Notes under the pieces: generated by a model
The model's input: only the letters and a program-made list of their open reading frames with translations
Told to the model about the DNA's origin: nothing
Databases searched by the model: none
In this document: positions 16,688 to 25,389 of the stretch, in pieces
How the letters are laid out: every line of letters starts with the position of its first letter
How positions within the stretch are numbered: the first letter of the stretch is position 1
Made by a program: the position numbers and the translations under genes
Assembly: GCA_934129895.1 (NCBI GenBank)
Contig: CAKOWY010000004.1
Coordinates: forward strand, 1 to 64,000
DNA length: 64,000 nt
From: an uncultured Clostridia bacterium
GTDB lineage: Bacteria > Bacillota > Clostridia > TANB77 > CAG-508
Direction: 5' to 3'

Positions 16688-17857
16688 TCTTCTTAATTTC
16701 TTTATATTTATATTACAATTTGTTTTTCTTCCTGCAATAATAATATCATCAATTAATATGTTTGGACGTGATTCTGTAATTGCAATCATAGAAGCTTCAT
16801 TTAAAATTGTTTCAATTGCTGAACAACTTAAATTATCAAATGCATCTGCCAATTTGTTTTTATCAATTTCATCTGACAATTTCTTTTTGGCTGTATACAT
16901 TTCTATTAATTTTAACCTTGTTTCTGTATCTGGATTTGGAATATTAAATTTCAAATCAAATCTTCCTGGTCTAATTAATGCTGGGTCTAATGAAGCATAG
17001 GAATTTGTTGCTGCTATTACTAATATTCCATCTCCGCTCTCAAATCCATCCATTTCATTTAGCATCGCTGTAATAATTCTATTGTTCTCTTTATCAACAC
17101 CTGTTCCTGCATAATTTCTTTTTTCACCAATACCATCAAATTCATCAATAAATATTATACAAGGTTTGTGTTTTCTTGCTTTTTTAAATAGTGTTTTTAT
17201 TTTTCTAGACCCCATTGACATCATTGCACTTTGAAAATCAGCACCTTTTGTTGCAATAAAATTAACCTTTGCTTCATTTGCTAATGCTTTTGCAAACATT
17301 GTTTTTCCATTTCCAGGGTTTCCTTCTAAAATTATTCCTTTGGTTTGTCTTATTCCAATTTCTTTATATTTCTTTGGATCCTTTAAAACATCAACTATTT
17401 TAATCATTTCATTTTTTAATTCTGTCATTCCAGCAATATCTTCAAAAGTCACATTTGTATTTTTTACTACTTTAAATGTTTTGTGTTTTAACTCTAATAA
17501 TTTTATGCCACCAATACCAAACAATCCAATAAAAAATACAAAAAATATGCCATCAGCTAATATATTAACAAATTGTTCACTTGATTCTTCTTCAACTTCA
17601 ATTCCATTTAGCAATATTTTTTCTTTAAGATTACTACTATTTGGATTTTCTGTATAAAATAAATTTGTGTCATCTTTCTTATTAAATTCTATTTTATTAT
17701 CTTCTATTATAACTTTAGATATATTGCCTTCTTCTAAATTTTCATAAAATTCTTTATATTGCATATATGTTGCTTTATTACCTTTTGTTATTACTATTGA
17801 AAATATAATTATAATTAAAAGAATTACTGTTAATATAAATATTGTTTTTTTCTTCAT
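16685..17857 (-). CDS. FtsH-like membrane AAA ATPase without a protease domain
   Basis: The layout is FtsH-like: a first membrane helix (about 5-24), an extracytoplasmic segment with YxEFYENLEEGNISKV, a second helix (about 101-121), then an AAA module. The module has GNPGNGKT (179-186), CIIFIDEFDG (233-242) and RPGRFD (296-301). FtsH proteins run to 600 or more residues with an M41 HEAGH zinc protease. This one stops at 390, after the AAA lid, with a normal stop and no protease frame behind it. It may remodel or extract membrane proteins, or work with full-length FtsH in mixed hexamers (inference). Confidence 0.85.
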   Translation of the reverse strand: MKKKTIFILTVILLIIIIFSIVITKGNKATYMQYKEFYENLEEGNISKVIIEDNKIEFNKKDDTNLFYTENPNSSNLKEKILLNGIEVEEESSEQFVNILADGIFFVFFIGLFGIGGIKLLELKHKTFKVVKNTNVTFEDIAGMTELKNEMIKIVDVLKDPKKYKEIGIRQTKGIILEGNPGNGKTMFAKALANEAKVNFIATKGADFQSAMMSMGSRKIKTLFKKARKHKPCIIFIDEFDGIGEKRNYAGTGVDKENNRIITAMLNEMDGFESGDGILVIAATNSYASLDPALIRPGRFDLKFNIPNPDTETRLKLIEMYTAKKKLSDEIDKNKLADAFDNLSCSAIETILNEASMIAITESRPNILIDDIIIAGRKTNCNINIKKLRR

Positions 17858-17921
17858 AATACTCTTTCTCCCTTATTTAAAGAAAAGTCAATATAAAATA
17901 TACTGACCTTTCAATTATAGT

Positions 17922-19772
17922 TTATTTAAAACTTTTAACATTTAACATTCTTAAAGAATTTATTATTGCTATAATAGAAACTCCTACATCTGCAAAAACA
18001 GCTTCCCACATTGTAGACAATCCAAATGCTGTTAAAATTAAAACCGCTATTTTTACAAATATTGCAAATACAATGTTTTCATTAACTATTCTCATTGTTT
18101 TTTTAGATAATTTTATTACTTTTCCAATTTTTGAAGGTTCGTCTGTCATTATAACTATATCAGCTGCTTCAATTGCTGCATCAGATCCAACTCCACCCAT
18201 AGCTATACCAATATCAGCCATAGCTAAAACTGGTGCATCATTAATTCCATCTCCTGCAAAAACTACTTTACCATTTTCACTTTTCTTTTGAATTAATTGT
18301 TCTACTTGCTTTACCTTTCCATCTGGTAATAATTCAGTATAAGCTTTATCTATTCCTATCTTTTTAGCAACATCTTCTCCAACTTCTTTTTTATCACCTG
18401 TAAGCATTATCGTCTGTTTTACATTCATTGCTTTTAATTCTTTTATTGTTTTAGCTGAATCTTCTTTTATTCTATCAGCAATCAAAATATATCCAATATA
18501 TTTATTGTTTATTGCTACATATAGTATTGTTCCTATATCTTCACATTTTTCGAATTCTATTTGATTTTCTGACATCATTTTTTCATTTCCGACTAAAACA
18601 TTTTTTCCGTCTATTATTGCTTTTATTCCTCTTCCACTTAATTCTTGTACATCATTAATTAAATTATCATCAATCATATCTTTATAAGATTTTTTTATTG
18701 ATTCAGCTATTGGATGAGTTGAATATCTTTCTGCATGAGCTACAATTTTTAATAATTCGTCTTTAGAGATATCTTTTGTTTCTATTTTTTGAACTTCAAA
18801 TACACCTTCTGTAAGTGTACCTGTTTTATCAAAAACAACTGTTTCTGCCTTTGAAATTGCTTCTAAATAATTGCTTCCTTTTACCAATATTCCAAGCTTT
18901 GAAGCTCCACCAATTCCTCCAAAAAAGCTTAAAGGTATTGATATTACAAGAGCACATGGACATGATACAACTAAAAATGATAAAGCTCTATATAACCAAT
19001 CTGTAAATGTACCTGAATCTTTTAGTATTAATGGTGGTACAATAGCTAATATTACAGCTAAAATAACTACAATTGGAGTATAATATTTTGCAAATTTAGT
19101 TATAAAATTTTCTGATTTTGATTTTTTATTACTTGCATTTTCGACTAAGTCTAATATCTTACTTACAGTTGATTCTCCAAATTCTTTTGTTACTTTTAAT
19201 TTCAATAATCCATCTTTATTTATACATCCACTTAATACTTCGTCATTTTCTTTAACTTTTCTTGGAACTGATTCTCCTGTTAATGCCATTGTATCTAAAT
19301 TTGATGTTCCTTCAACTACAATACCATCTAAAGGAACTTTTTCACCAGGCTTAACTATTATTATTTGACCTATTTTTACATCATCTGGATCTACTTTTTC
19401 TATATTTCCATTATTTTCAATGTTTGCATAATCTGGTCTTATATCCATCAATGTAGCAATTGATTTTCTTGATTTATCAACAGCATAATCTTGAAATAAT
19501 TCCCCTACTTGGTAAAATAACATTACAGCAACTGCTTCTGAATATTCACCAATAGCAAAGGCTCCTATTGTAGCTATTGCCATTAAAAAGTTTTCATCAA
19601 TTACTTTTCCTCTAAATATATTTCTTACTGCTTTTTTTAATATTTCAAATCCTATAATTAAATAGCTGATAATAAATACAGTTAATTTCATCCACTCAGC
19701 TGGAAATTTAATCACTAATGCTAAAATATAAAATATGAATGATATAATAATCTTTATTCCTTGTTTTTTCAT
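17922..19772 (-). CDS. cadA: Heavy-metal-exporting P1B ATPase (Cd/Zn/Pb type)
   Basis: The 616-residue pump has the metal-site CPC (271-273, in SCPCALVIS), the phosphorylated Asp315 in DKTGTLTEG, the TGES actuator loop and the GDGINDAP hinge. The CPC motif and the CadC-type repressor upstream suggest Cd, Zn or Pb export. The N-terminal metal-binding domain usual for CadA is missing and is instead encoded by the separate gene just upstream. Confidence 0.92.
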   Translation of the reverse strand: MKKQGIKIIISFIFYILALVIKFPAEWMKLTVFIISYLIIGFEILKKAVRNIFRGKVIDENFLMAIATIGAFAIGEYSEAVAVMLFYQVGELFQDYAVDKSRKSIATLMDIRPDYANIENNGNIEKVDPDDVKIGQIIIVKPGEKVPLDGIVVEGTSNLDTMALTGESVPRKVKENDEVLSGCINKDGLLKLKVTKEFGESTVSKILDLVENASNKKSKSENFITKFAKYYTPIVVILAVILAIVPPLILKDSGTFTDWLYRALSFLVVSCPCALVISIPLSFFGGIGGASKLGILVKGSNYLEAISKAETVVFDKTGTLTEGVFEVQKIETKDISKDELLKIVAHAERYSTHPIAESIKKSYKDMIDDNLINDVQELSGRGIKAIIDGKNVLVGNEKMMSENQIEFEKCEDIGTILYVAINNKYIGYILIADRIKEDSAKTIKELKAMNVKQTIMLTGDKKEVGEDVAKKIGIDKAYTELLPDGKVKQVEQLIQKKSENGKVVFAGDGINDAPVLAMADIGIAMGGVGSDAAIEAADIVIMTDEPSKIGKVIKLSKKTMRIVNENIVFAIFVKIAVLILTAFGLSTMWEAVFADVGVSIIAIINSLRMLNVKSFK

Positions 19773-19791
19773 TATTTAAGTTCACCTTCTT

Positions 19792-20013
19792 TTAAATTTC
19801 TTCTATTGTACAATCTGGTTCTTCTTTTTTTACTGTTTTTTTCAAGTTTTCTATTACTTTGTCTTTATTTTCTTCTTCACATTCTATTACTAGTTTTTCT
19901 GTCATAAAGCTTAAAGAAGCTTCATTAACACCTTCAATCTTTTGAATTGCTCTTTCTAATTCTGCTGCACAATTTGCGCAATCTATTCCTTTAATTTTAA
20001 ATTTTAATTTCAT
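19792..20013 (-). CDS. Stand-alone heavy-metal-associated (HMA) domain protein
   Basis: The 73-residue HMA/CopZ-like protein has the metal-binding GIDCANCAAELE loop (Cys12, Cys15). It lies between the repressor and the pump (gaps of 26 and 19 bases). It probably hands metal to the ATPase or replaces that pump's missing N-terminal domain (inference from position). The acidic C-terminal half (EEENKD, KKEEPDC) includes a further cysteine. Confidence 0.9.
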   Translation of the reverse strand: MKLKFKIKGIDCANCAAELERAIQKIEGVNEASLSFMTEKLVIECEEENKDKVIENLKKTVKKEEPDCTIEEI

Positions 20014-20039
20014 TATAATTCCTTCTTTCTTATTTAATT

Positions 20040-20402
20040 TTATCTTTTATGTTCAATATGCTTTATTGCTACTTCAAAAACTTCTTTTACATGTTCATCA
20101 TCTAATGTATAAAATACTTCTTTTCCTACTTTTCTACATTTTACTATTCCACTTCTTCTTAATGTACCTAATTGATGTGAAATTGACGACTTACTCATTC
20201 CTAAAACATTTGCTATATCGCATACACACAATTCATTTTTATCTAATGCATATAAAATTCTTGTTCTAGTTGTATCACCTAAAATGCTGAAAAATTCAGC
20301 CATTTTATTTAATAAATCTTCGTCTCCCATTTCTTTTCTAACTGTATTAACTAAATCTTCATGAATTATATTACAATCACATATAAATTCATTTTTGGAC
20401 AT
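20040..20402 (-). CDS. cadC: ArsR/SmtB-family metal-sensing repressor, CadC-like
   Basis: The 120-residue winged-helix protein has cysteines near the N-terminus (Cys8, Cys10) and ELCVCD (Cys59, Cys61), the thiolate-rich alpha3N site of CadC that senses Cd, Pb or Zn. The recognition helix region is SKSSISHQLGTLRRSGIV. It heads the metal-efflux operon and should repress it until metal binds. Two inverted repeats upstream are likely its operators. Confidence 0.92.
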   Translation of the reverse strand: MSKNEFICDCNIIHEDLVNTVRKEMGDEDLLNKMAEFFSILGDTTRTRILYALDKNELCVCDIANVLGMSKSSISHQLGTLRRSGIVKCRKVGKEVFYTLDDEHVKEVFEVAIKHIEHKR

Positions 20403-20442
20403 TATCTTTTGCTCCTTTCCATTAAAATTTATCGTCTAAACA

Positions 20443-20498
20443 GTTGAATGTTAATTCAACCTTAATATATTATAGTTGAATGTTCACTCAATTGTCAA
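20443..20498 (-). promoter_or_regulatory. cadC operon promoter with two operator palindromes
   Basis: Minus-strand TTGACA (20498-20493), an 18-base gap and TATAAT (20474-20469) are both consensus. A perfect 7-4-7 palindrome (GTTGAATGTTAATTCAAC, 20443-20460) lies just downstream. A second, near-perfect copy (TTGAATGTTCACTCAA, 20476-20491) fills the spacer. This is the expected arrangement for an ArsR/CadC-controlled promoter. Confidence 0.85.
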
Positions 20499-20509
20499 TA
20501 CTTTTTATA

Positions 20510-20537
20510 AAAAAATAGAGAGGCAAATGCCATCTCT
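20510..20537 (-). terminator. tyrS terminator
   Basis: A stem of AGAGAGGCA and TGCCATCTCT (20517-20537) is followed on the minus strand by a T-run (20516-20510). It overlaps the tyrS stop codon. Confidence 0.8.
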
Positions 20538-21762
20538 AATTTTTCTTTCCTACATAATAATTTTTCTTTCCTCTTTTTATAATAACATAAGTGTTTTCAA
20601 TAAACATATCACTTGTTACAATTTGATTACTGTTTGTTATTTTGTTTCCATTTAATGAAACAGCTCCACTTGTTATAAATTCTCTTGCTTCTCTTTTACT
20701 TGTAGCAGCCCCTACAGATATAACCATATCAACAATACTAATATCACTTTGAACTTCCTTCATATCCTGTTCATCAAATAAATCTGAAATATCTTGTTTA
20801 GTTAAATCGTCAAATTTATTATTAAATAAACTTTGTGCAAGTTTCTCTGCTCTCTCATACTCTTCTTTTCCATGTAAAAATGTAATTATTTCACGTGCTA
20901 ATGCTTTATGTGCTTCTCTTAATTCTGGATGTTCATTATTTTTTCTTTCATATTCTTCAATTTCTTCTTTTGAAAGAAATGTATATATTTTTAAATAATT
21001 TATTACCATTGAATCCTCAACATTTACAAAGAATTGATATAATTTGTAACTTGATGTTTTTGTCTTATCTAGCCATAAAGCATTTCCTTCACTTTTTCCA
21101 AATTTCTTTCCTTGCGAATCTGTAACTAATGGCATTGTAAATCCATATACTTCATCACCTGTTGATTTTCTTATTAAATCAATTCCAGCTGTAATATTTC
21201 CCCATTGGTCAGATCCTGCACATTGTAAATCTACTCCATTACATTCATGTAAATGCTTAAAATCTAATGCTTGTAATATCATATATGAAAATTCTGTATA
21301 TGTAATTCCTGAATCTAATCTTCTTCTTATAATATCTTTATCTAACATATAATTTACATTAAAGAATTTTCCATAGTCTCTTAAGAAATCTATAACATTT
21401 ATATCTTGATACCAATCATTATTATTTACTACTTCAAATCCGAATATCTCTTCTACTTGTTTTTTTAAACATTCAAAATTATGTCTTACTTGTTCTTTAC
21501 TTATCATAGCTCTTTCTGTCGTAGGTCTTGGATCACCTATCATCCCAGTTCCTCCCCCTACTAATAATATTGGATGATGTCCTGCTTCTTTAAGTCTTTT
21601 TGAAATTAAAAAACTTGATAAATGTCCTACATGTAAACTATCAGCTGTTGGGTCTGTTCCAATATAAAATGTCAATCCACCTTTGTTTAGCTTTTCTTCT
21701 AATTCTGGACTTGAAATATCTTTTATTAGTCCTCTCCATTTTAAATCTTCTACTAATGTCAT
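20536..21762 (-). CDS. tyrS: Tyrosyl-tRNA synthetase
   Basis: The 408-residue class I synthetase has PTADSLHVGHLSS as the HIGH-equivalent, KFGKSEGNALW as the KMSKS-equivalent, and a C-terminal S4 domain (residues about 340-405). It stands alone with its own promoter and terminator. The leader from the predicted start is only about 50 bases, so the T-box common before clostridial tyrS genes is absent. Confidence 0.96.
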   Translation of the reverse strand: MTLVEDLKWRGLIKDISSPELEEKLNKGGLTFYIGTDPTADSLHVGHLSSFLISKRLKEAGHHPILLVGGGTGMIGDPRPTTERAMISKEQVRHNFECLKKQVEEIFGFEVVNNNDWYQDINVIDFLRDYGKFFNVNYMLDKDIIRRRLDSGITYTEFSYMILQALDFKHLHECNGVDLQCAGSDQWGNITAGIDLIRKSTGDEVYGFTMPLVTDSQGKKFGKSEGNALWLDKTKTSSYKLYQFFVNVEDSMVINYLKIYTFLSKEEIEEYERKNNEHPELREAHKALAREIITFLHGKEEYERAEKLAQSLFNNKFDDLTKQDISDLFDEQDMKEVQSDISIVDMVISVGAATSKREAREFITSGAVSLNGNKITNSNQIVTSDMFIENTYVIIKRGKKNYYVGKKN

Positions 21763-21821
21763 CTTTTTTCTCCTTTTTATTACTTTAATCAGCTTATTAT
21801 ATATTTACTTTTTTCCATCAA

Positions 21822-21851
21822 ATTATAACACCAATTAAGTTTAAATGTCAA
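21822..21851 (-). promoter_or_regulatory. tyrS promoter
   Basis: Minus-strand TTGACA (21851-21846), an 18-base spacer and TATAAT (21827-21822). Confidence 0.75.
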
Positions 21852-21884
21852 TAAATTAATATATGATTATAATATCAATATAAT

Positions 21885-21937
21885 AAAGTCAAAGGAGCAA
21901 ATGTAATATTTGCTCCTTCGACTTTATGGCTTTTTTA
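21885..21937. terminator. Long terminator hairpin between tyrS and the island gene
   Basis: AAGGAGCAAAT and ATTTGCTCCTT pair with a short loop, extended by AAAGTC/GACTTT on either side of a mismatch. A T-run follows on the plus strand (TTTTTT near 21932). The minus strand has a weaker T-rich tail and probably uses the hairpin to end the 21957 gene. Confidence 0.7.
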
Positions 21938-21956
21938 CTCAATGCCACAAAAAGCA

Positions 21957-22382
21957 TCACTTCTGCGAAGAGTATTCGATGATATAGATACGATCGATGA
22001 CATCCGTTCTCCAGGTCTGCTGATAGCAGCTAATACCACCATAGAGGATCGCAGTCAGTTCAGTATCAACCCCCTCGAGTTCTTCAACGCTAGGGAAACG
22101 ATCATTTGGATACACCGTGTAAAACACCGTGGTATGCCCCATGGTACCGTTGGTAATGCTCTTGCAAACACCTGGCATGGTAGCACCGGTTTCAATAGTA
22201 GCATTGCGTCCACGATCCCCATCAGAGCAAACGCCCTTCTTGATAATCTTTGCCAAAGTCTGGGATTTGCAAGCAAACCCAACCTTCAGCCCATACTGAT
22301 CGGAAATCTCCCGGAGTTTTTCTGCGAAGTTTCTCTCGTTTACTTCCAATTTGCAGAATTCTGCGCTTGCAATGTGCAGCAT
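21957..22382 (-). CDS. Foreign-looking hypothetical protein (141 aa)
   Basis: It is clearly richer in G+C than the surrounding genes, with different codon choices. I place the start at the ATG at 22380-22382 because AGGAGGG (22398-22392) lies 9 bases before it; the frame extends 20 codons further to an ATG without a binding site. The product is soluble, with GVCSDGDRGRNATIETGATM and five cysteines in total. I do not recognise a family. A TATAAT at 22462-22457 could be its -10. Confidence 0.65.
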   Translation of the reverse strand: MLHIASAEFCKLEVNERNFAEKLREISDQYGLKVGFACKSQTLAKIIKKGVCSDGDRGRNATIETGATMPGVCKSITNGTMGHTTVFYTVYPNDRFPSVEELEGVDTELTAILYGGISCYQQTWRTDVIDRIYIIEYSSQK

Positions 22383-22512
22383 GTTACAAAGCCCTCCTAA
22401 CATTACAATTGGAATGTTCGTTCTCAACTGATACGTTTGCATCAGCTTTCAATATATTATACCACCCTTATCTCAAAAAATCCACACTTTTTACATATTT
22501 TTTCAAATAAAT

Positions 22513-22554
22513 AGAAACACTGGATTCAGAAATTTCTCTGAAATCCAGTGTTTC
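22513..22554 (-). terminator. Terminator of the two-gene island operon
   Basis: GAAACACTGGATT (22513-22525) pairs with AATCCAGTGTTTC (22542-22554). The minus strand continues with a T-rich tail. It lies 8 bases after the end of the 22563 gene. Confidence 0.8.
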
Positions 22555-22562
22555 TTTGCTCT

Positions 22563-22949
22563 TTAGACTTCCTTTCTCAAGAATGCAACCCCTTCGGTTT
22601 TCGAAGAAGACTCCGGAGCCTGATACACAATGGTATTGTAGTCATCGCGAAGACGAATCTCCACGATGGTTCCTTCGTTTCTGTGTTGAGACTCTTCAAC
22701 CCTAACAACAAACTCATTCGTTTTGAATTCATTGCAAAAAAAGCCATTGTACCCGTTATTGTACAGATGCAGCTTGTTTGCATGCGTGAACTTTTCACGA
22801 TCGGTTTTGTCGTATTGGATGCTGATGGCTTTCTTGCCATTAGCCTTGCACCACTGTGCGACCATCTTATCGAACTCTTCGATCGAATGTGGTACCTCGT
22901 CTTTCCCAGAGCCGGAATGAATAAACCAGCTTCCAAACCAATGTTCCAT
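22563..22949 (-). CDS. Foreign-looking hypothetical protein (128 aa)
   Basis: A G+C-richer gene 20 bases downstream of the 22970 gene and in the same transcript; GAGGAAATCA precedes its ATG. The product is soluble, beta-rich in its second half (NEFVVRVEESQHRNEGTIVEI) and starts with an aromatic-rich segment (EHWFGSWF). A long overlapping frame on the same strand has a less natural composition and is rejected. No family is recognised. Confidence 0.65.
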   Translation of the reverse strand: MEHWFGSWFIHSGSGKDEVPHSIEEFDKMVAQWCKANGKKAISIQYDKTDREKFTHANKLHLYNNGYNGFFCNEFKTNEFVVRVEESQHRNEGTIVEIRLRDDYNTIVYQAPESSSKTEGVAFLRKEV

Positions 22950-22969
22950 TTGATTTCCTCCTTTGCTCG

Positions 22970-23362
22970 TTAAAACTCAAGTCTCATCAAACCGTCCATC
23001 CTTTTAGGTAATGCATACACCTGCCTTCCATCAATCTTGATCAGAGTTAAAATGCAATAGTTCATACCAAAAAAGCTCATATAATAGAACTCAAGATTAG
23101 CTCCATGAATTCCAAGAACTCTTCTGTAACAGCCCTTATGGCTCTTTTGAACCATCACATCAAACACATTTTTGCCATCCATCACTGCTTGATCAAGCAG
23201 TTTGTTCTTTCGAACAAACTCGTCCAAATTTTTCTTGACAACAATGATTTGACGTGTTTTGCTTTCTGGCATATCAGCCACCATTTTCAGAACTGTCTGT
23301 ATGCCTCCTTCTGCGTGAGAATATGGATTTCCGTTCAATTGTACTGCACTGATGCTTGACAT
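22970..23362 (-). CDS. Foreign-looking hypothetical protein (130 aa)
   Basis: First gene of the two-gene island operon, with GGAGG about 8 bases before the ATG and a good promoter. The soluble product has a helical N-terminal half (EGGIQTVLKMVADMPESK, then RQIIVVKKNLDEFVRKNKLL) and a C-terminal half with short aromatic strands (LEFYYMSFFGMNYCILTLIKI). G+C is well above the neighbours. No family is recognised. Confidence 0.65.
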   Translation of the reverse strand: MSSISAVQLNGNPYSHAEGGIQTVLKMVADMPESKTRQIIVVKKNLDEFVRKNKLLDQAVMDGKNVFDVMVQKSHKGCYRRVLGIHGANLEFYYMSFFGMNYCILTLIKIDGRQVYALPKRMDGLMRLEF

Positions 23363-23402
23363 ATTTCATTCCTCCGTTTGCTGTCTTATTCGTTCAAAAA
23401 AA

Positions 23403-23467
23403 ATTACAATGGATGCACTTGGCATCACACTGTAATTAATTATAACACTTTTTTCCAATTTTGTCTA
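23403..23467 (-). promoter_or_regulatory. Island promoter followed at once by a terminator-like hairpin
   Basis: Minus-strand TAGACA (23467-23462), a 17-base spacer and TATAAT (23444-23439). A hairpin (23436-23422 with 23416-23403, stem ends ATTACA/TGTAAT and GATGC/GCATC) begins at about the predicted start point and ends in a run of eight T. It could be an attenuator in the island leader or the terminator of the alcohol dehydrogenase gene upstream. Confidence 0.6.
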
Positions 23468-23477
23468 CATCTATTGA

Positions 23478-24638
23478 TTAAAACGCATTTTTGAATAATT
23501 GTATAAAGTCTTCTTTAGAAACTTCTCTTGGATTTCCTGGCTTGCAAGGATCTTGCATAGCTTTATCTGCTAACATTTCAAAATCTTCTTCTTTTGCACC
23601 AACATCTCTAACTCTTTGTGTTATTCCGACTGATTTTGACAATTCTGATATCATCCATACAAATGTATTTATGACATCTTGATCATTTAAATGTGCAGCA
23701 TCAGGTCTACCAATTTCACATAAAATTTCTCTGAATCTTTGTGCTGTTGCTGAATCTTCACCATTAAATCTCATAACTGTTGGCAATAAAATTGCATTAG
23801 CTAATCCATGTGGTGTATCATAAACAGCTCCTAATTGATGTGCCATTGAATGTACAATTCCTAATCCAACATTTGAGAATCCCATTCCTGCAATATATTG
23901 AGCAAGTCCCATTTTTTCTATTGCTTCATCATCTTTTATATTTACAGCATCAGGCAAATATTTAAAGATTAATTTAATTGCTTGCATATGGAACATATCA
24001 GACATAGTATTATGTGCTTTTGTTATATATCCTTCTATTGCATGTGTAAGTGCATCCATTCCTGTTGCAGCTGCTAATGATTTTGGCATTGTAGCCATTA
24101 ATTCTGAATCAACTATAGCTAAAACTGGTATATCATTTGGATCTACACATACCATTTTTATTTCTCTATTTTCATCTGTTATAACGTAATTTATTGTAAC
24201 TTCAGCTGCTGTTCCTGCTGTTGTAGGTAATGCTATTACAGGCATTGCTCTATTTTTTGTATTTGATGCACCATTTAATGATACAATATCTGCTCTATCT
24301 GGATTTGTCATAACTATAGATATTCCTTTTGCTGTATCTATACTTGAACCACCACCAACAGCAACTATAACATCTGCTCCTGAATTCTTGCATGCTTCAA
24401 TTCCATCTGTAACATTTTTTATAGTTGGATTTGGTTTAACTTCTGAATAAACTTCATAAGGTATTCCTGCATTTTGTAATACATCTGTTACTTTATTTAT
24501 AACTCCGCATTCTGCTAATGATTTATCTGTAACTACGAATACTTTTTTAAATCCTCTTTTTTGTATTTCTCCTGGTAATTCTTCTCTTGCTCCTTTTCCA
24601 AAATATGATGTCTCGTTTAATGTAAATTTAACTGACAT
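23478..24638 (-). CDS. Iron-containing (group III) alcohol dehydrogenase
   Basis: The 386-residue protein belongs to the Fe-ADH family (propanediol dehydrogenase/FucO-like). It has the NAD-binding VGGGSSIDTAKGI near residue 100, LPTTAGTAAEVT, and the metal-ligand His residues in HSMAHQLGAVYDTPHG. It reduces aldehydes to alcohols in fermentation. The substrate cannot be told from sequence. GGAG precedes the ATG. Confidence 0.92.
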   Translation of the reverse strand: MSVKFTLNETSYFGKGAREELPGEIQKRGFKKVFVVTDKSLAECGVINKVTDVLQNAGIPYEVYSEVKPNPTIKNVTDGIEACKNSGADVIVAVGGGSSIDTAKGISIVMTNPDRADIVSLNGASNTKNRAMPVIALPTTAGTAAEVTINYVITDENREIKMVCVDPNDIPVLAIVDSELMATMPKSLAAATGMDALTHAIEGYITKAHNTMSDMFHMQAIKLIFKYLPDAVNIKDDEAIEKMGLAQYIAGMGFSNVGLGIVHSMAHQLGAVYDTPHGLANAILLPTVMRFNGEDSATAQRFREILCEIGRPDAAHLNDQDVINTFVWMISELSKSVGITQRVRDVGAKEEDFEMLADKAMQDPCKPGNPREVSKEDFIQLFKNAF

Positions 24639-24728
24639 AAATTTTCACTCCTTCTTTTGAATTTTTATATTTATATAAAACGAATTAGATTTTCATCTTT
24701 TTTCGTGATTATATACATTTTATCTTTT

Positions 24729-25367
24729 TTAATTTTCTGCATAATTTTCTGGTATTGTAAATATTTCATTATCTATTTGTTCTTTAATTTCTATTTTTAG
24801 TACTTCTTCTGATATGCTTTCATATATTGTCTTCACATAAACTAAATTGTTGCTTTTATCAAAATAAAATCTTGTTTTTACATTTTCATCTTGTATTGAT
24901 GGTTGATTTTCTTCAACAAACATTGAACTTCCAGAATATTCTTCATAATAATATGTTTTTCCTCTGATTTTTTCTTTTCCTGTTTCTGTACATTCTTTCT
25001 CTAATACATCATTAATCCATTCTATTAGTATATTTTCTGCTATACTAGAGTTATTATAAATATAATATTCTTCTCTATCATGTAATACATGTTTAGTAAT
25101 TCCATCTTTAACCATTGTAGTTTTATGTTCGCCATTATTATATGTATCTATTGCTGTATCTTCTCCATTTTTTACTATTATTGTTTTATTTTGAAAATCT
25201 TTTTCCATTGAAAATTGATATATATTTTTTTCTTTTAGATTATCTGATAACTTTTTTAATAATCCTTTATTCGAACTTGAACTATTTACTGCAATTATTA
25301 TTGCAATTATTATCACTACTATTATAATTGGAAGTACCAAATTAATTGATTTTATTTTTTTACTCAT
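24729..25367 (-). CDS. Membrane-anchored extracytoplasmic protein (212 aa)
   Basis: One N-terminal membrane helix (about residues 9-27, very Ile/Val-rich) is followed by a secreted domain of beta character, such as KTIIVKNGEDTAIDTY and REEYYIYNN. I use the ATG at 25365-25367, which has GGAG at a good distance, rather than the one 15 codons upstream that overlaps def. It lies 22 bases after def and probably shares its transcript. The fold recalls LolA/LppX-like lipoproteins without a lipobox; function is unknown. Confidence 0.65.
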   Translation of the reverse strand: MSKKIKSINLVLPIIIVVIIIAIIIAVNSSSSNKGLLKKLSDNLKEKNIYQFSMEKDFQNKTIIVKNGEDTAIDTYNNGEHKTTMVKDGITKHVLHDREEYYIYNNSSIAENILIEWINDVLEKECTETGKEKIRGKTYYYEEYSGSSMFVEENQPSIQDENVKTRFYFDKSNNLVYVKTIYESISEEVLKIEIKEQIDNEIFTIPENYAEN

Positions 25368-25389
25368 TTTATCTACTCCTTTTGTACAT

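Noticed and set aside
21763..21956. T-box riboswitch before tyrS (also considered for cysS, argS and metG)
   Set aside because: Predicted leaders are too short and no T-box (UGGN) antiterminator sequence is visible.
22055..22282. Alternative frames within the GC-rich island (both strands)
   Set aside because: GC-rich DNA has fewer stops, so shadows are long; the chosen frames have AGGAGG-type binding sites at proper spacing.
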